Shown here: piece by piece, positions 12,901-24,300 of the stretch
Layout: every line of letters begins with the position of its first letter
How positions within the stretch are numbered: position 1 is the stretch's first letter
Source of the DNA: Quercus robur
Lineage: Eukaryota; Streptophyta; Magnoliopsida; Fagales; Fagaceae
Length of the DNA stretch: 64,000 nucleotides
Direction: 5' to 3'
Assembly (NCBI RefSeq): GCF_932294415.1
Contig: NC_065541.1
Coordinates: 57,452,290 to 57,516,289, forward strand
Program-made: the position numbers and the translations under genes
The notes under the pieces: model-generated
What the model saw: only the letters and a program-made list of their open reading frames with translations
What the model was told of the DNA's origin: nothing
Database searches by the model: none

Positions 12901-13517
12901 CTGGGCTATGCCATTGAGTTATATGGCTCTTAGTCTGAACAGAGTAACTTACATATGTGTGTGATGTACATGTTGCGCCCATTATACATGCAACATGCCT
13001 AACCAAACTAATCTGCAAATTAAAGTTCAAATTTCTAACTCTCCATATCAAGAAAACATGGATTAACTGGCTGGACTCTTAACGCAAAAAATTCAACACT
13101 CATCTTAAGTGGGTTTTGATTTTCTTTATATCAGACCTGGGATACAATTAAATATTCATGTTTGTGAATAAACCCCTTGGATTGAGGTTTGAGCTGCTCA
13201 AATCTGGGAAAACCCATTTTTGCCTATCATGAGCTGGATCCCAAATCAAGATACTTGAACGGCCATTAGATTATATATGATTTCTAATTCCCCCTCCCGC
13301 CCCCCCCCCCCCTAAAATGATTACAGTTTCCCTGATGTTGTATTATCTTTTGCACTACAGGTATTATGGAGTGTGGCTGATAACTAGGTGTGGTTCACTT
13401 CTAAAAAGTGGTTATAACCTTCATCATTGGAGTCTATGTTTAGCCATCCTTATCCTAATTGGAATTTTTAGTCGTGTGATAGCATTTTTTTGTATGCTGA
13501 TCTTCCAAAAGAAATGA
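3952..13517 (+). CDS. ABCG24: ABC transporter G family member, ABCG24/ABCG28 type
   Basis: Half-size ABCG (WBC-type) transporter with the long N-terminal extension of the plant ABCG24/ABCG28 clade. Exons: 3952-4190, 4593-4669, 5517-5789, 6106-6169, 6261-6407, 6706-6740, 6987-7060, 7415-8325, 8598-8894, 10262-10756, 11263-11411, 11715-12004, 12666-12799, 13361-13517. All junctions are GT-AG and the frame closes to 1113 codons, the usual family length. Seen: signal peptide (about residues 1-30), Cys-rich extracellular region (about 80-300), one membrane helix, a basic RER-rich linker, Walker A GPSGAGKT (539-546), signature ISGGQ (646-650), Walker B LLILDEP (666-672), and a C-terminal six-helix domain. 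These proteins export lipidic substrates, and the clade acts in pollen and tapetum; the substrate here is unknown. The gene looks intact. ABCG24 versus ABCG28 is not resolved by eye. Confidence 0.93.
9336..10092. mobile_element. Probable degenerate DNA-transposon insert in ABCG intron 9
   Basis: Intron 9 (8895-10261) is the largest intron. Part of it is bounded by a G/C-run end (GGGGGCCATGGCCCCC near 9355-9372) and a GGCCCCC...CATCCCTGCC end near 10050-10092, a style seen in plant MITEs. Inside is AT-rich non-coding DNA. No target duplication was resolved. Confidence 0.35.
12034..12590. mobile_element. ~557-bp insert in ABCG intron 12 with AAAGAAA target duplication
   Basis: AAAGAAA flanks the insert at 12027-12033 and 12591-12597. 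The older pseudocopy (near 44573-44593) shows intron 12 without it, reading straight through AGAAGAAAATATC. The insert contains two related ~100-bp blocks (around 12105-12210 and 12460-12560). No clear terminal inverted repeat is visible. The superfamily is unknown; the 7-8 bp duplication would suit hAT. Confidence 0.6.
12838..12936 (-). mobile_element. Short tRNA-derived SINE in ABCG intron 13
   Basis: On the - strand a B-box-like GGTTCACATC follows an A-box-like TATAACTCAATGGC, and the element ends in an A-rich tail (T-run on the + strand at 12836-12850). It is flanked by 14-bp direct repeats, GAAGAGAGTAACTT (12824-12837) and GAACAGAGTAACTT (12937-12950). The same SINE sits at the matching site of pseudocopy 2 but is absent from pseudocopy 3. 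Confidence 0.7.
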
Positions 13518-14636
13518 GATCAGACTAATTGACATTCTTTTTCCATACTACATATACACAAACCACAATTTATGCTACTTTGAGAGGATTGTATCACTGT
13601 AACATGTCGTGAAAATGAGATAAAGGTTCATTAAAGTTCTCAGTTCAATCTGCTGGCTAACACAGGCTGAATCATGTAAAAGGTGTTTGACCAGATCATG
13701 TTGTATATCATAGGATTTAATGGTGCAAACTTTTGATGAGGATTGGTTGGCGTCTCTAGGGGAGAGGTATCTCAGAGAGGTTGTACATTTGAATCCAGTT
13801 TTGTTTCTGGTTTATTGTTTGTAGAAATAGTGGTTTCACTTCCTCCTCTCACACAACAGTGAGTAGGGCTATTTGAAACAGTGCAACATTTATTAGTGGT
13901 GCCTTTTATATTTAAAATGCATTATAATTATTATTATTATTTTTAGTTTAAAGTTCACTATTCTTACTTATTGAAATGAAAAATTACTAATTAATTTATG
14001 GTATGATAATAATAAATTAGATTTTAAAACGTAAAACCACCTAACAACGTCAACTTGCCAAAACAAAGACAAATTTTAAAGCATGGTATTACTCTAATTT
14101 ATCTAACACATAACTCGAGGAATTTATACTTACCAAATCAAAACTAATTTCATATAATAATAATAAATATATAAAATGTCATGGTTTAGGCATAAAATTT
14201 TACCCCCCCCCCCCCCCAAAAAAAAAAAAATCCATTATGCTTTTAAAAAAATAATAGTAATAATTTCCTTTAGGTAATTGAGGTGATGCACGATACAGGA
14301 TAGGAAAGCTAGAATCTAGCTAGAATCTAATTTTTGATTGGAATATTAGTATTGATAGAAATAGAGATTGTTTGGCATGTGATGAAATGGAAGGTTTTTT
14401 TTTTGATGAAATGAAATGGAAGGTTTGATAACTATAGTTGACGATTTACCATGTGGGAGATGCATGTTTATAAAAATTGAAACATGAACTTGTTATCGGC
14501 AATTGCTCATCATTGATAACTAACATATTTACAACAATTCTTTTTAAACAATTTAAAATTTATAGTGGGTTGGATTTCTATTGGTCCACAATATTGGGGT
14601 CTTATGGGAGTGAGAAAAGGAATAAACAATTCATCT

Positions 14637-14814
14637 ATATATATATATATATATATATCTAAAAGCTGAAGCGCAGCATTTATTGTTGCTGCGCTCTTGT
14701 TGAGCCACATCAGTGACCATGTCATTATTTCTATTAATAAAAAAATTATTTCATTTTCATTCATTTTCTATTAGTGTTTTAAAAAATTTCTACTTCAACT
14801 TCCATAACACCCAT
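14637..14814 (+). mobile_element. Helitron-like 5' end
   Basis: The sequence begins TC followed by (TA)n and CTAAAAGCTGAAGC, the style of plant Helitron 5' ends. Compared with the duplicated segment near 30372, insertion lies between A and T, as Helitrons prefer. A related end occurs at 44925. The matching 3' CTRR end was not found, and the element is interrupted by the Mutator-like insert at 14824. Confidence 0.4.
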
Positions 14815-14823
14815 GACTCCCTA

Positions 14824-15707
14824 GGCCAAAATGGCCAAATGGCCATAAAATCCTAAGTATATAGTTAGTAGTTCTAGTTACTAAATTATATTATTTACTA
14901 GCATCTCGAGTTTAAGAGACTCAATTTTGGCCTATAAATCGAGTGTCAGAGACTCGATTTTTATGGTCTAATCATTTCTGATGTGGCATATTTTTCCACG
15001 TGGCAACCTCATGAAAATCGAGTCTCTAAGACTCGATTTACAAACTTTATAAATGTCAAAGAAGAATCCAGACCTAGAAGCAGAGAAAAAAAAAATAGAA
15101 ATAGAGAGAAGAACACAAGTCGCGCTGCTCGCCGTGCGCGGCTTGGCTTGGGTCGCGCACGGGCCGCGTGCGCCATGCACAACCCAGGCCAGGCCGCGCA
15201 CAACGTGGGTCTCACACGGCGAGCGATGCGGCCTGTGTTCTTCTCTTTGTTTCTGGTTTTTTTTTTTTCTCTCTCTCTCTCTCTCTCTCTGGTTCTTCTC
15301 TGATATGTTCTGGGCAGGTCGCCTCTCCGATCTGATTTGATTCTTTCTCCCTGATTGTTGTGTCGATCTGATTTGATTCTTTCTCTCCGATCTGATTCTT
15401 TCTCCCTGATTGTTGTGTTCCTGGATTCTTAAATATATATATATTGTGTATTTTGGCTTGTACGAGAGACTTGAGAGTTAGAATTTTTTTTTAATTTTTT
15501 TTTCGGTTTATAAATCGAGTCTTATAGACTCGATTTCCAAGCAGGAGAAAACTGCCACATCAGACCATGGAAATCGAGTCTTTGAGACTCGATTTATAGG
15601 TCAAAATCGAGTCTTTTAGACTCGAGATGCTAGTAAATAATATAGTTTACTAACCAGAACTACTAACTATATTCTTAGGATTTTATGGCCATTTGGCCAT
15701 TTTGGCC
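14824..15707. mobile_element. Non-autonomous Mutator-like element, long TIRs, perfect 9-bp TSD
   Basis: The 884-bp element begins GGCCAAAATGGCCAAATGG and ends with its inverse. Inverted arms match for roughly 150-200 bp. A perfect 9-bp target duplication, GACTCCCTA, lies at 14815-14823 and 15708-15716, diagnostic of Mutator-type insertion. The arms carry six palindromes built from AATCGAGTC/GACTCGATT (14905-14924, 14936-14960, 15015-15039, 15522-15546, 15571-15595, 15603-15626). The core at 15115-15235 is strikingly GC-rich and may be captured host sequence. No transposase is seen. Confidence 0.85.
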
Positions 15708-15716
15708 GACTCCCTA

Positions 15717-18150
15717 TCTCCATTGTTTTCAACTTCCCATGAAACTTCTTTAATGTTTGAGACTCTCCATTTCCTCCTTTCTTGCCTCTTCCTCTCCTCA
15801 TTGAACCCAACCATTTTGTACCTGTTCAGTTGCCATCATCCTTATAAAACCAAAGAGATCATGTATAAACAGTTAGATGTCCTCTATCTCTCTTAACTGG
15901 AAGTGGAATGGTTTTGGATTTAGCTCCTGCAAAAAGAACAAGACCAATGGTATTAGAACAATGGTTAAGATTATTAGCTCTCTGCTTCCTCACTCTAAAA
16001 CCCAACTCTATATGTCTAATCACATTACACTGCCTAGCTAATAATATCCTACTTTCATTTCAATATGACATACTTTATCTCTCGCTCAACTTAGCTTTTA
16101 TTTGATGGTGAACTATGGTTTTCAGATCTTTTGGTTGTGACCCACAAAGGTAAACTCTTTTTTCTTGGTCTCTTTGGTGGTTTTGTGAGGTTTTCTCATG
16201 TGGGTTTTTTGAATTAGTTTTATTTATAAGGTATGTGTATGACAGTTTGCTTTAAAGTTGTGCTCTTTGTTGTGATTTTGTGGTTGTGTTCTCTTTTTGC
16301 GCCATGTAATATTCAAAATTTTAAAGTTTTGTTATGTGGGTATTTGAACTTTGACCTCTACATGAGGCATTTGTAAATGGGTGTCCTTCAAAAACTTCAA
16401 GAGCTGTTTTTTTATATTCTGTTTTGTTGGACTGCCTTGGTTTTGGGGGTTTGGGTTCATAATTTCCTCTAATCTTCATAGATTATTCATTAAAGTTTTG
16501 GTCTTTTTGCGATTGGGTTCTTTGTTATTGATTTATATTGCTCAATTTTTTTCAACTTATTGAATTTTGGGTTCCTTAAGCCAGGTTTATATGCAATTCA
16601 AGTTTCGTTAGTTATTCAAAAAAAAAAAAAAAAAAAATCAGCTTTTATTAGCTATTAATCTTGGATTACTTAAAAAAAACAAACAAACAAACAAACAAAG
16701 GGATTACTTAGTAACAATGCATTATAGATAAGAGTGTGTAAAATTAGAATATTTTTTGCTTCTTCACTCAAAGTTTCTATGCGTTCATGAGTATGCAATG
16801 TGATTGGAATGAAAGTCCAATGCGTATGAAATGTCTTGCCTAAGCCTAATGCGTTATAGGCTTCCTCTCTCAACTGTAATAGGCTTTCATTATCCACATC
16901 ATATTTGAATAAACTATCTAAATATTATAATAAAGGTAATCAAAGTCTTTTCTAAAATGGTTCGTAAATATAAAAGTTGTATGACTATATGAGTATATTT
17001 TCTATTGTTTGAATTAAATTAAATGACAATCAATTACCTCCACCATTATATTAGAAAAAAAAAGTTTTAGGTTTTAATTTTTTTATTATTAATTATTATC
17101 AATAAATCACAATAAGTATTCAAATAATAGTTACATTCTTACTATATATGAAAATACATAGTCCACAAATATGAGAGTAATATTCAACAGCACAAAAATT
17201 TACACCATGATTTGTCTTCTTTTAATTTTTCTACTTCTTTTTTATTATTATTGTTTTTATTATGTCAATTTGAATTCATTGTTTAATTTTTGTAAAATCC
17301 ATGTTTAATCTACACTACATTTAATTATGAAGTTTCTAGGGTATGCTATATGTTTGATGGCTGATTCAAATGATTTCTTGACAAAATTTTGTTTGAATAA
17401 TTTGATAATTTGTGTTATATTTCTTTGATTTTTTTTTTTTTTTTGTAATTGCAGTTTATTAATTTATGAATTTTCCTAGTTAGAGTTTGATTAGTTTTAA
17501 GTTTAAATTTTGTATTATTATGTTTAATTATTGATTATTGATTTAATTAAGTGAATGTAATGGTTAATTTTATTGTACTGTAAAGTTTTTAATATCCTCT
17601 AAATGGTCATCTTTATTTTATTTTTTAACTCCTCTTGACCACTTCTTTATTTTCCATTTTTTTCTAGAGAAGACTTTATTTTCCAAAAATTAAACAATGA
17701 AAAATTAAAACAAAAATATTGTCTATATATATTCATCTTGGACGGTTTAATAGCTAATAAACACATTCAAATACATAGCCATGATTGTATTTTGATATAA
17801 ATTCAAAATCTCACTTCCAAAATAACTAAATATTATGTTTAAAAAAAAAAGCATAATGATCATATGTCTATAATGCATTGTTTATCCCAATAGAGAGCTA
17901 TTGATCACATCTGGACCATGCAACTCATTGTCTTAGGAGTGGTGATGTGGCTAATCACTCAATTCCCATAGACAACATCAATTGATGATGCACAAAAATC
18001 GTCAGTGAATTGATCATTCACAAGTGCTCCAATGGGGTGTCTGTGAAACATGAAAACCAAGAACCAATAGAGAGCACCAATGGGGTGTTGGTCAAAGACC
18101 CTCCAAAAGTTAAGTCAATCAAAGAATAATCACCAAGAACTTAATAGTGT
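15717..18150. other. AT-rich intergenic DNA, nothing recognised
   Basis: After the element at 14824-15707, the flank holds only short spurious frames, A/T-runs (16619-16637, 17429-17446) and AT-rich sequence with no recognisable gene, RNA or repeat boundary. Confidence 0.6.
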
Positions 18151-18740
18151 GAGAGTTAGGGATTTTTTGAGTACCTTAGGCAAGAGGAGGCTAGGTGCTT
18201 ATATAGTGGTGTAGGACTGACAGGGATCCCATGGATATCGAAATTTTCCTTCTATGGAGGATACATAGTTTAATGTTCCGAGATCTAGGGGTTTTCCTTC
18301 CCATATTGGGAGGATACAAGCATGTAGAAGGGTCTTTGGATGTGTTGTGCAAGTTATTGCCAAGTAGGGATTTATAAGTGGTGTGCACGTAAAGGTTTGT
18401 GGGACCCATGGATCAATCGTCGGGGTCAGGGGCATTAGTTCATTGGGCTTGTATCTTTGTCCATCGGGTTCATCTGCCCCCTACGCAGGGTTTCTCATTA
18501 TTCATCAGCATGGTCCCACTTCCTTCTGTCAGCATGGTCCTGCTTCCATTCGTCGACACAAGCCTAATCTCAGTTGTCGCCTACTCAAGTAGTTGCCTAA
18601 TAGCGCCTTCAAAGACACAAGGTGGTTGAATCGTTGGGACCCATCCTACTAAGCCCGATGGATCCTAGACCCCTATAGGGCCCTATTGGAGGGAGGTACA
18701 ACTTGAAGGGCGGTAGGTTTCAAAAACATATGATCTGATA
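18150..18740. repeat. Possible LTR fossil
   Basis: A 0.6-kb block of much higher GC than its surroundings contains GGGACCCAT-type words, a TTATATAG promoter-like box (18197-18206) and no coding frame. It resembles the LTR of an old retroelement. Exact ends were not found. Confidence 0.3.
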
Positions 18741-18976
18741 AAAATACCCTTATCATCATATATACATAACAATTATAATCGTAAGTTTTATTCTAATGTT
18801 ACAACTTACAACCAAACTTATGAATATGTTTAGTTATTCTATTTCAATACATTTTATTCCCAGTAATAAAGATTACAATTCCTATTGTAATCCCCATTCA
18901 ATGTACCAAATGTGCTTTACAAGAATTATCTTGTAGAAAATGACCGATCTTTCCTCTAAGAGAAAAAGAAAGGTTT

Positions 18977-19730
18977 GGATTTTTTTTCAAAATAACCCTA
19001 AATCTCAAATAATTTCGTTAGTTAGCACGTTTTCAAAACAATTTAGTAAACTAACATCTCAAGTGTAGAGGACTCGATTTTGTTATGCTAAATCGAGTGT
19101 GAATAACTCGATTTCCCTAAGGGACAACAAACATCATCAAACCAAAGAATAAGAAAAACAACGAAGCATCATCAAACCCAAAGACCTAGACAAGAAAAGC
19201 ATCAAATTATAGGAAAACCTTCGCCTGGAGCTTCGTTGCCGCCGCTGTTGCCACCTCCTGGAACCTTCGCTGTCGTTGCCTGGGTTTAGTTTGAGCCAAA
19301 CGGTTTGGGTTAGGGAGATCTAGGTTCGTGGGTTTTGCCTTCTTCATGGTTTTTGTTTGGGTTTGATCTTTCCGGTTTGTTCCTTCTTCGTGGCTTGTTG
19401 TTTTTTCATGTTTGTTGTTTCTTGTTTGGGTTTCTTCTAGTTTGTATTTCTTCTTTGTTTAGTTTGGGTTTTTGGGTTTCTTCTTTGGTTTTGCCTTCTT
19501 CGTGCAGTTTCTTTGTGTAGTTTGGGTTTCTTTGGCTTTGTCTAATCTTTTCATGGAACTTGAGTTTGTAATGCTCAATTTCCACGCATAGAACTCGAGT
19601 TCATTGTACTCGATTTAGCACAACAAAATCGACTCCATTACACTCGAGATGTTAGTTTGCTAAATTATTTTGAAAACATACTAATTAACGAAATTGTTTG
19701 AGTTTTAGTGTTAATTTGAAAAAAAATCCC
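18977..19730. mobile_element. Second long-TIR Mutator-like element with GAGTC/GACTC palindromes
   Basis: The inverted arms (18977-19120 and 19590-19730) match for over 100 bp, beginning GGATTTTTTTTCAAA. Flanks GAAAGGTTT (18968-18976) and AAGAGGTTT (19731-19739) look like a decayed 9-bp target duplication. The arms carry five palindromes of the same AATCGAGT...ACTCGATT type as the element at 14824, although the terminal sequences differ. The interior holds a GCCGCCGCTGTTGCC stretch and otherwise T-rich non-coding sequence. Confidence 0.75.
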
Positions 19731-19761
19731 AAGAGGTTTTCTTAAAGATTAAACAAAGGAA

Positions 19762-19940
19762 GTGTGCGTTTGACATTGATTATTTTTAGCAACTTATTTT
19801 TATGATTATTTATGAGTCTCACTGCACTTTTTGGTATTATTCATGAGTCTTACTATAATATTTCAACTAATTTTTACCTTTATCAACAGTACTTCAAAAC
19901 AAAATTTTAAATTACAATTAAATAAACTGTGCTAAAACGG
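19762..19940 (-). mobile_element. hAT-type MITE, family also seen at 25203
   Basis: The sequence starts GTGTGCGTTTGACATTG and ends AAACTGTGCTAAAACGG. It contains the common plant MITE words ATGAGTCTCACTGCACTTTTTGGTA and CAACTAATTTTTACCTTTAT in split form. It is the reverse-orientation relative of the element at 25203-25384. Flanks (CAAAGGAA and AGACAGGA) suggest a decayed 8-bp duplication. Confidence 0.6.
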
Positions 19941-20138
19941 ACAGACAGGAGAGGCATTTAGTTGAATTTTTTTAAAAAAAGTTAATAAATTAGGGAGCAG
20001 CGACAAACTCCTCTATTCCTGCGTGCTACCACAACTACTACTGTCTACCTACCGACGACTAGTAAGTAACGCGAAGAAGGGACAATAAAAAGGGACAAGG
20101 GTTGCGCAGATCCAAACCAAAAGAAAGGAAAGAATTTC

Positions 20139-21346
20139 ATGTCAACCATCGATATCAATATCATCGCTCCTCGTCCTCATGTCGCCATTACATGCAAAGG
20201 TACTTCAATTTTTGTTTCTTTTCTGCTTTCGTAATTAATAATACTCCAAGTAATAACAAACGTTAATTAATTAAGCTGCGGTGGCGTGGGGAGCTGGAGA
20301 GTCATTGGTGATGGAGCAAGTGGAAGTGAGTCCGCCACAAGCCATGGAGATTAGAATTCAAGTTGTCTCCACCTCTCTCTGCCGCAGTGATTTCACTGCT
20401 TGGCAATCCCATGTACTCATCTTTCTCTTTTTTCACTACTTTTTTTTTTCTTTCTTTCCTTCTTTTTTCCGATACTTATTACTTATTAGATTGATGTTCT
20501 ACTCTATATATATCATTCTGGTTTTTTTTTTTTTTTTTTTTTTTTGGTCTGAAGAGGCAAATTCCGTTTAAGAGAAGAAATGCTTTTTAGAAAAAATAAT
20601 GCTAGAGAATGGGAAACCTCTTATTGGTTTCTATTTAGACCCATTGTTAATATTGTTTTTTTATTTACCAATAATCACCCACTACATCAGCGGTTTGTAA
20701 AAACTTTTGTAAAATAATTTATAGACGTAGCATTACTCTTTTAGAAATGTTTGTGACATACAATTGATTAGTTAGAGACATTGATCATAGTATTATCTCT
20801 GGATAAATTTTTAATTGCATTAGAAGTATTTAAATTTAGGCTTGGTGATAGATCTTTATTTGAATTGATCCCTATGTTTTAGGATGGGATTAGTTCCTAT
20901 GTTTTAGGATTTGTTAATGAGGTTATCTCATCCTTGGCTATTTATGTAGTTGAATGCATTAATGAGAATTAAGCAAAAAAATAACCGAAAATGTCTATTT
21001 CTCTCTCTAAGTTCAGTAGATTGGTCAACTCGAATTCACTATGCTATCTTTTATTTCTTAGTTTACAACATTTTCAGACCTAATTAAGCATCCTATCCTA
21101 GTTGTCCCTGTCAATAAAAAAAAGCCACCAGACGATTTTTAAGGGGCTAAAAGCAGGTCCAAGAGTTTTTATTTTGAAATTATATCCTTCATTTATTTTT
21201 ATTTTTTTTAAATTCCAAGAACCATACCTCTTCAAAAGAATAGCATGTACTGGCAATTTATGTATTAACCCCCAATCAGTTAGTACAGATACTCTTAAAA
21301 GCATGCCATACTTCTTCCCTTGGTGAAGCTGAAAGTAAAGTTGACC

Positions 21347-21384
<38 letters not shown>

Positions 21385-24300
21385 CCTTTCCAACTTTTGT
21401 TTCACTTTTCAGACAATTGGAGTTTTGGGAAGAGGTGAGGTTCTGAGTGTATGTCACAACTTGTTTGTTTATGCAGGCTATTTTTCCTCGAATATTTGGC
21501 CATGAAGCATCGGGGTACATTCTACACTTTTTTGCTACTAATTTAATTGGATAGTACTTAAACTTTTCATGGATGATTTTTAAATAGTAAAACAGAAAAA
21601 GATTTCTACTTGAAGATAAACATGTTGAACTGCACTATGTTATTCACTAGATACAGTAGAATGCATTGTGGATCTCATTAGGATTGGACTAAGTTAGTTA
21701 AAGAAAGAAAAAAAAAAAAGGTGTTGCAGACTTTTAATACAATGAGGATGATTAGTGACAGTTTTCTCATCATATAGTATCCACTTTGTTAAATGCTTAT
21801 ATAACTGGCAAAGGTAATGGGTTCCGAACTTTTGATTAATGGCATTTTTACAGGATTGTCGAGAGTGTGGGGCAAGGAGTGACTGAATTCAAAGAGGGGG
21901 ACCATGTGCTAACTGTATTTACTGGAGAATGCATGCAATGCAGACAATGTACATCAGGCAAAAGCAACGTCTGTGAAGTTCTGGGGTTGGAAAGAAGAGG
22001 TGTGATGCATAGTGATCAGAAGACACGGTTCTCAATAAATGGAAAGCCTATCTATCACTATTGTGCGGTCTCAAGTTTCAGTGAATATACAGTGGTGCAC
22101 TCTGGATGTGCTGTCAAAGTGAGCCCACTGGCACCTCTGGAGAAAATATGCCTTCTGAGTTGTGGAGTAGCTGCAGGTAAAAATTTAAAAACTTGATGGC
22201 GCATGATCAAGTCTGATACTGCTGTGCCCTCTGTTTGACAGCCCACACAACTGTAACTACATGCATAAGTGTCTACCTAAATTTTCCTGCAATAGAAAAA
22301 GAACTTCTTGGTTCAGGATGGTAATACTTCACAATTCAAGGCCAAGGAGTAAAAAGGATAGTATTTTCTTTTGGAGGTTCTCCTACTTGCATACAATATG
22401 CATCTGTGTCTTTCTGTGTGTGTGTGTGAGTGATAGACAAAGGAATTCTTTATTTTAGTTGAGTGTTCTTGACAGTGGGGTTGTGCTATTAGGTTTGGGT
22501 GCAGCTTGGAATGTTGCTGATATATGTAAAGGATCAACTGTGGTGATTTTTGGACTTGGAACATTGGGCCTTTCTGTAAGTATGCTGAGATTATAAGATA
22601 CTTTCCATCTGTATTCTCCACAAGAACATGTCAATTAGCTATCCAAACATGACTTTGATTAATGATTATTTCCTGTACGAGTGTACAACTAGGTCGCACA
22701 AGGTGCCAAACTTCGGGGGGCATCTCGAATAATTGGTGTGGACACTAATCCTGAGAAGGGTGAAATTGGTATTATGATTTTTGCCTTTCATTTTCTGGTT
22801 TTCAGTGGTTTGAGCCATTAAATATTTTCTGGTTGCTGATTGAGTTTACTTATTGGTGCAGCAAAGGCTTTTGGAATAACAGAGTTTCTTGACCCAAATG
22901 ACTCTAATGAACCTATTCAACAGGTTAACAGAACTAAGCAGGCTCTATCATTTTATTTTCTTTTATGAGAAACATATGTTAAATATTATGTATAGCTCAT
23001 TAAGGAGAAACACAATAAGCTTGTTGGTAAAATTCTTTCAGGTTATTAAGCGTATCACTGGTGGAGGGGCAGATTACTCGTTTGAATGTATAGGTGATAC
23101 TGGAATGATAACAACTGCATTGCAGTCATGTTGTGATGTAATTTTCCTAATGTCCTATGTGTCATGTTTTCTAATTTAAGAACACTTTATTGATTGCACT
23201 TCACTTGATTATTTCTTTGTCAACTCTTGTTTCTTTCAGGGATGGGGTTTGACTGTTACTCTTGGCGTACCAAAAGAAAAGCCAGAGGTGACAGCTCATT
23301 ATGGACTATTTCTTACTGGAAGAACATTAAAAGGTTCTCTATTTGGTGGATGGAAACCTAAATCTGATCTGCCCTCATTAGTGGAAAAGTATATGAAGAA
23401 GGTAAGTTGTGCTATAGAAACTTCCCGTAGTATTGATTTACCAAGTTTTGCCATTTTGGCATTTCAAAATTTGTCTTAAAATGACCAGAGTATCAAGAGG
23501 TTGTATACCTGGTGAAGTTAGAATCATAAGGCTGTAAAACAAATTACATGTCTGGAAAAAAGTTTAATTTTAGAGAAGTGCCTTTATACAGGGTGAATAA
23601 CTCTATGAATAAGATTGCAAACTGTAAAATGGATATCTATAAATATTAAATAGCTTAACATGAGGACACGTTGATTCTCTTGAGCTGATCAAATTTGATT
23701 AAAATGTTGCATTTCGGTTATAATTACTTCTGCAATTCTAGCCCAGACATGTTGAAACAGGATAAATTGTTTTCCCATGGACATGGTGATGTGGTGCTCC
23801 TTTCTCTCACAAACATGGTGGATACACCATGAATGTGAGAGGAGGGAGCACCATGTCATTGGGCTTTGGGAGTACTTAATAATTACTCTTGAAACATATA
23901 CATTTAGGTCAGGATTTTCTGGTCCTATTCATGCATTCCCAAAGGCCCAATGCAAATTCTAAAACTAATTTTTCTTAAGTACCCATGCAAACATAAAGAG
24001 TAATGCTTGTTCACCTCTTGCTTGTTTCCTGTGAATCCAGTGCACTGTCAATACCTCTGTACTAGTAACGAAAACTGAAGATAGATGGCAAGATATATGG
24101 CAATATTTGAGAGAAAGAGGAGGTGAAGTGATGGCGCGAGCCTTTGGAGCATAGAAAATTTGACTGAAATTTTGAATTAATGAAAATGCATATAATATTA
24201 CAACAATATGGTTAAAAATCTTCCACAATGGTGGTCCAACCTTGCAGGATTTTCTGCTGCAACAACCCCTCAACCCAAAAATAATAATAAAATTGCCAAA

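Larger units (their letters stand above)
11483..14636 (+). repeat. Parental unit of a ~3-kb segmental duplication (ABCG 3' end)
   Basis: Sequence from ABCG intron 11 through exons 12-14 and about 1.1 kb of 3' flank is repeated at 27377-30372 in the same orientation. Similarity runs through introns and flank as well as exons, so this is a DNA-level copy and not a retrocopy. The right break sits at the start of a (TA)n/Helitron-like insert at 14636 that the copy lacks. Confidence 0.9.

Noticed and set aside
14983-15303. 106-codon frame in the GC-rich core of the Mutator-like element
   Set aside because: Arg/Ala-rich composition from GC-rich palindromic DNA followed by a CT microsatellite. It could be captured sequence, but a gene is not supported.
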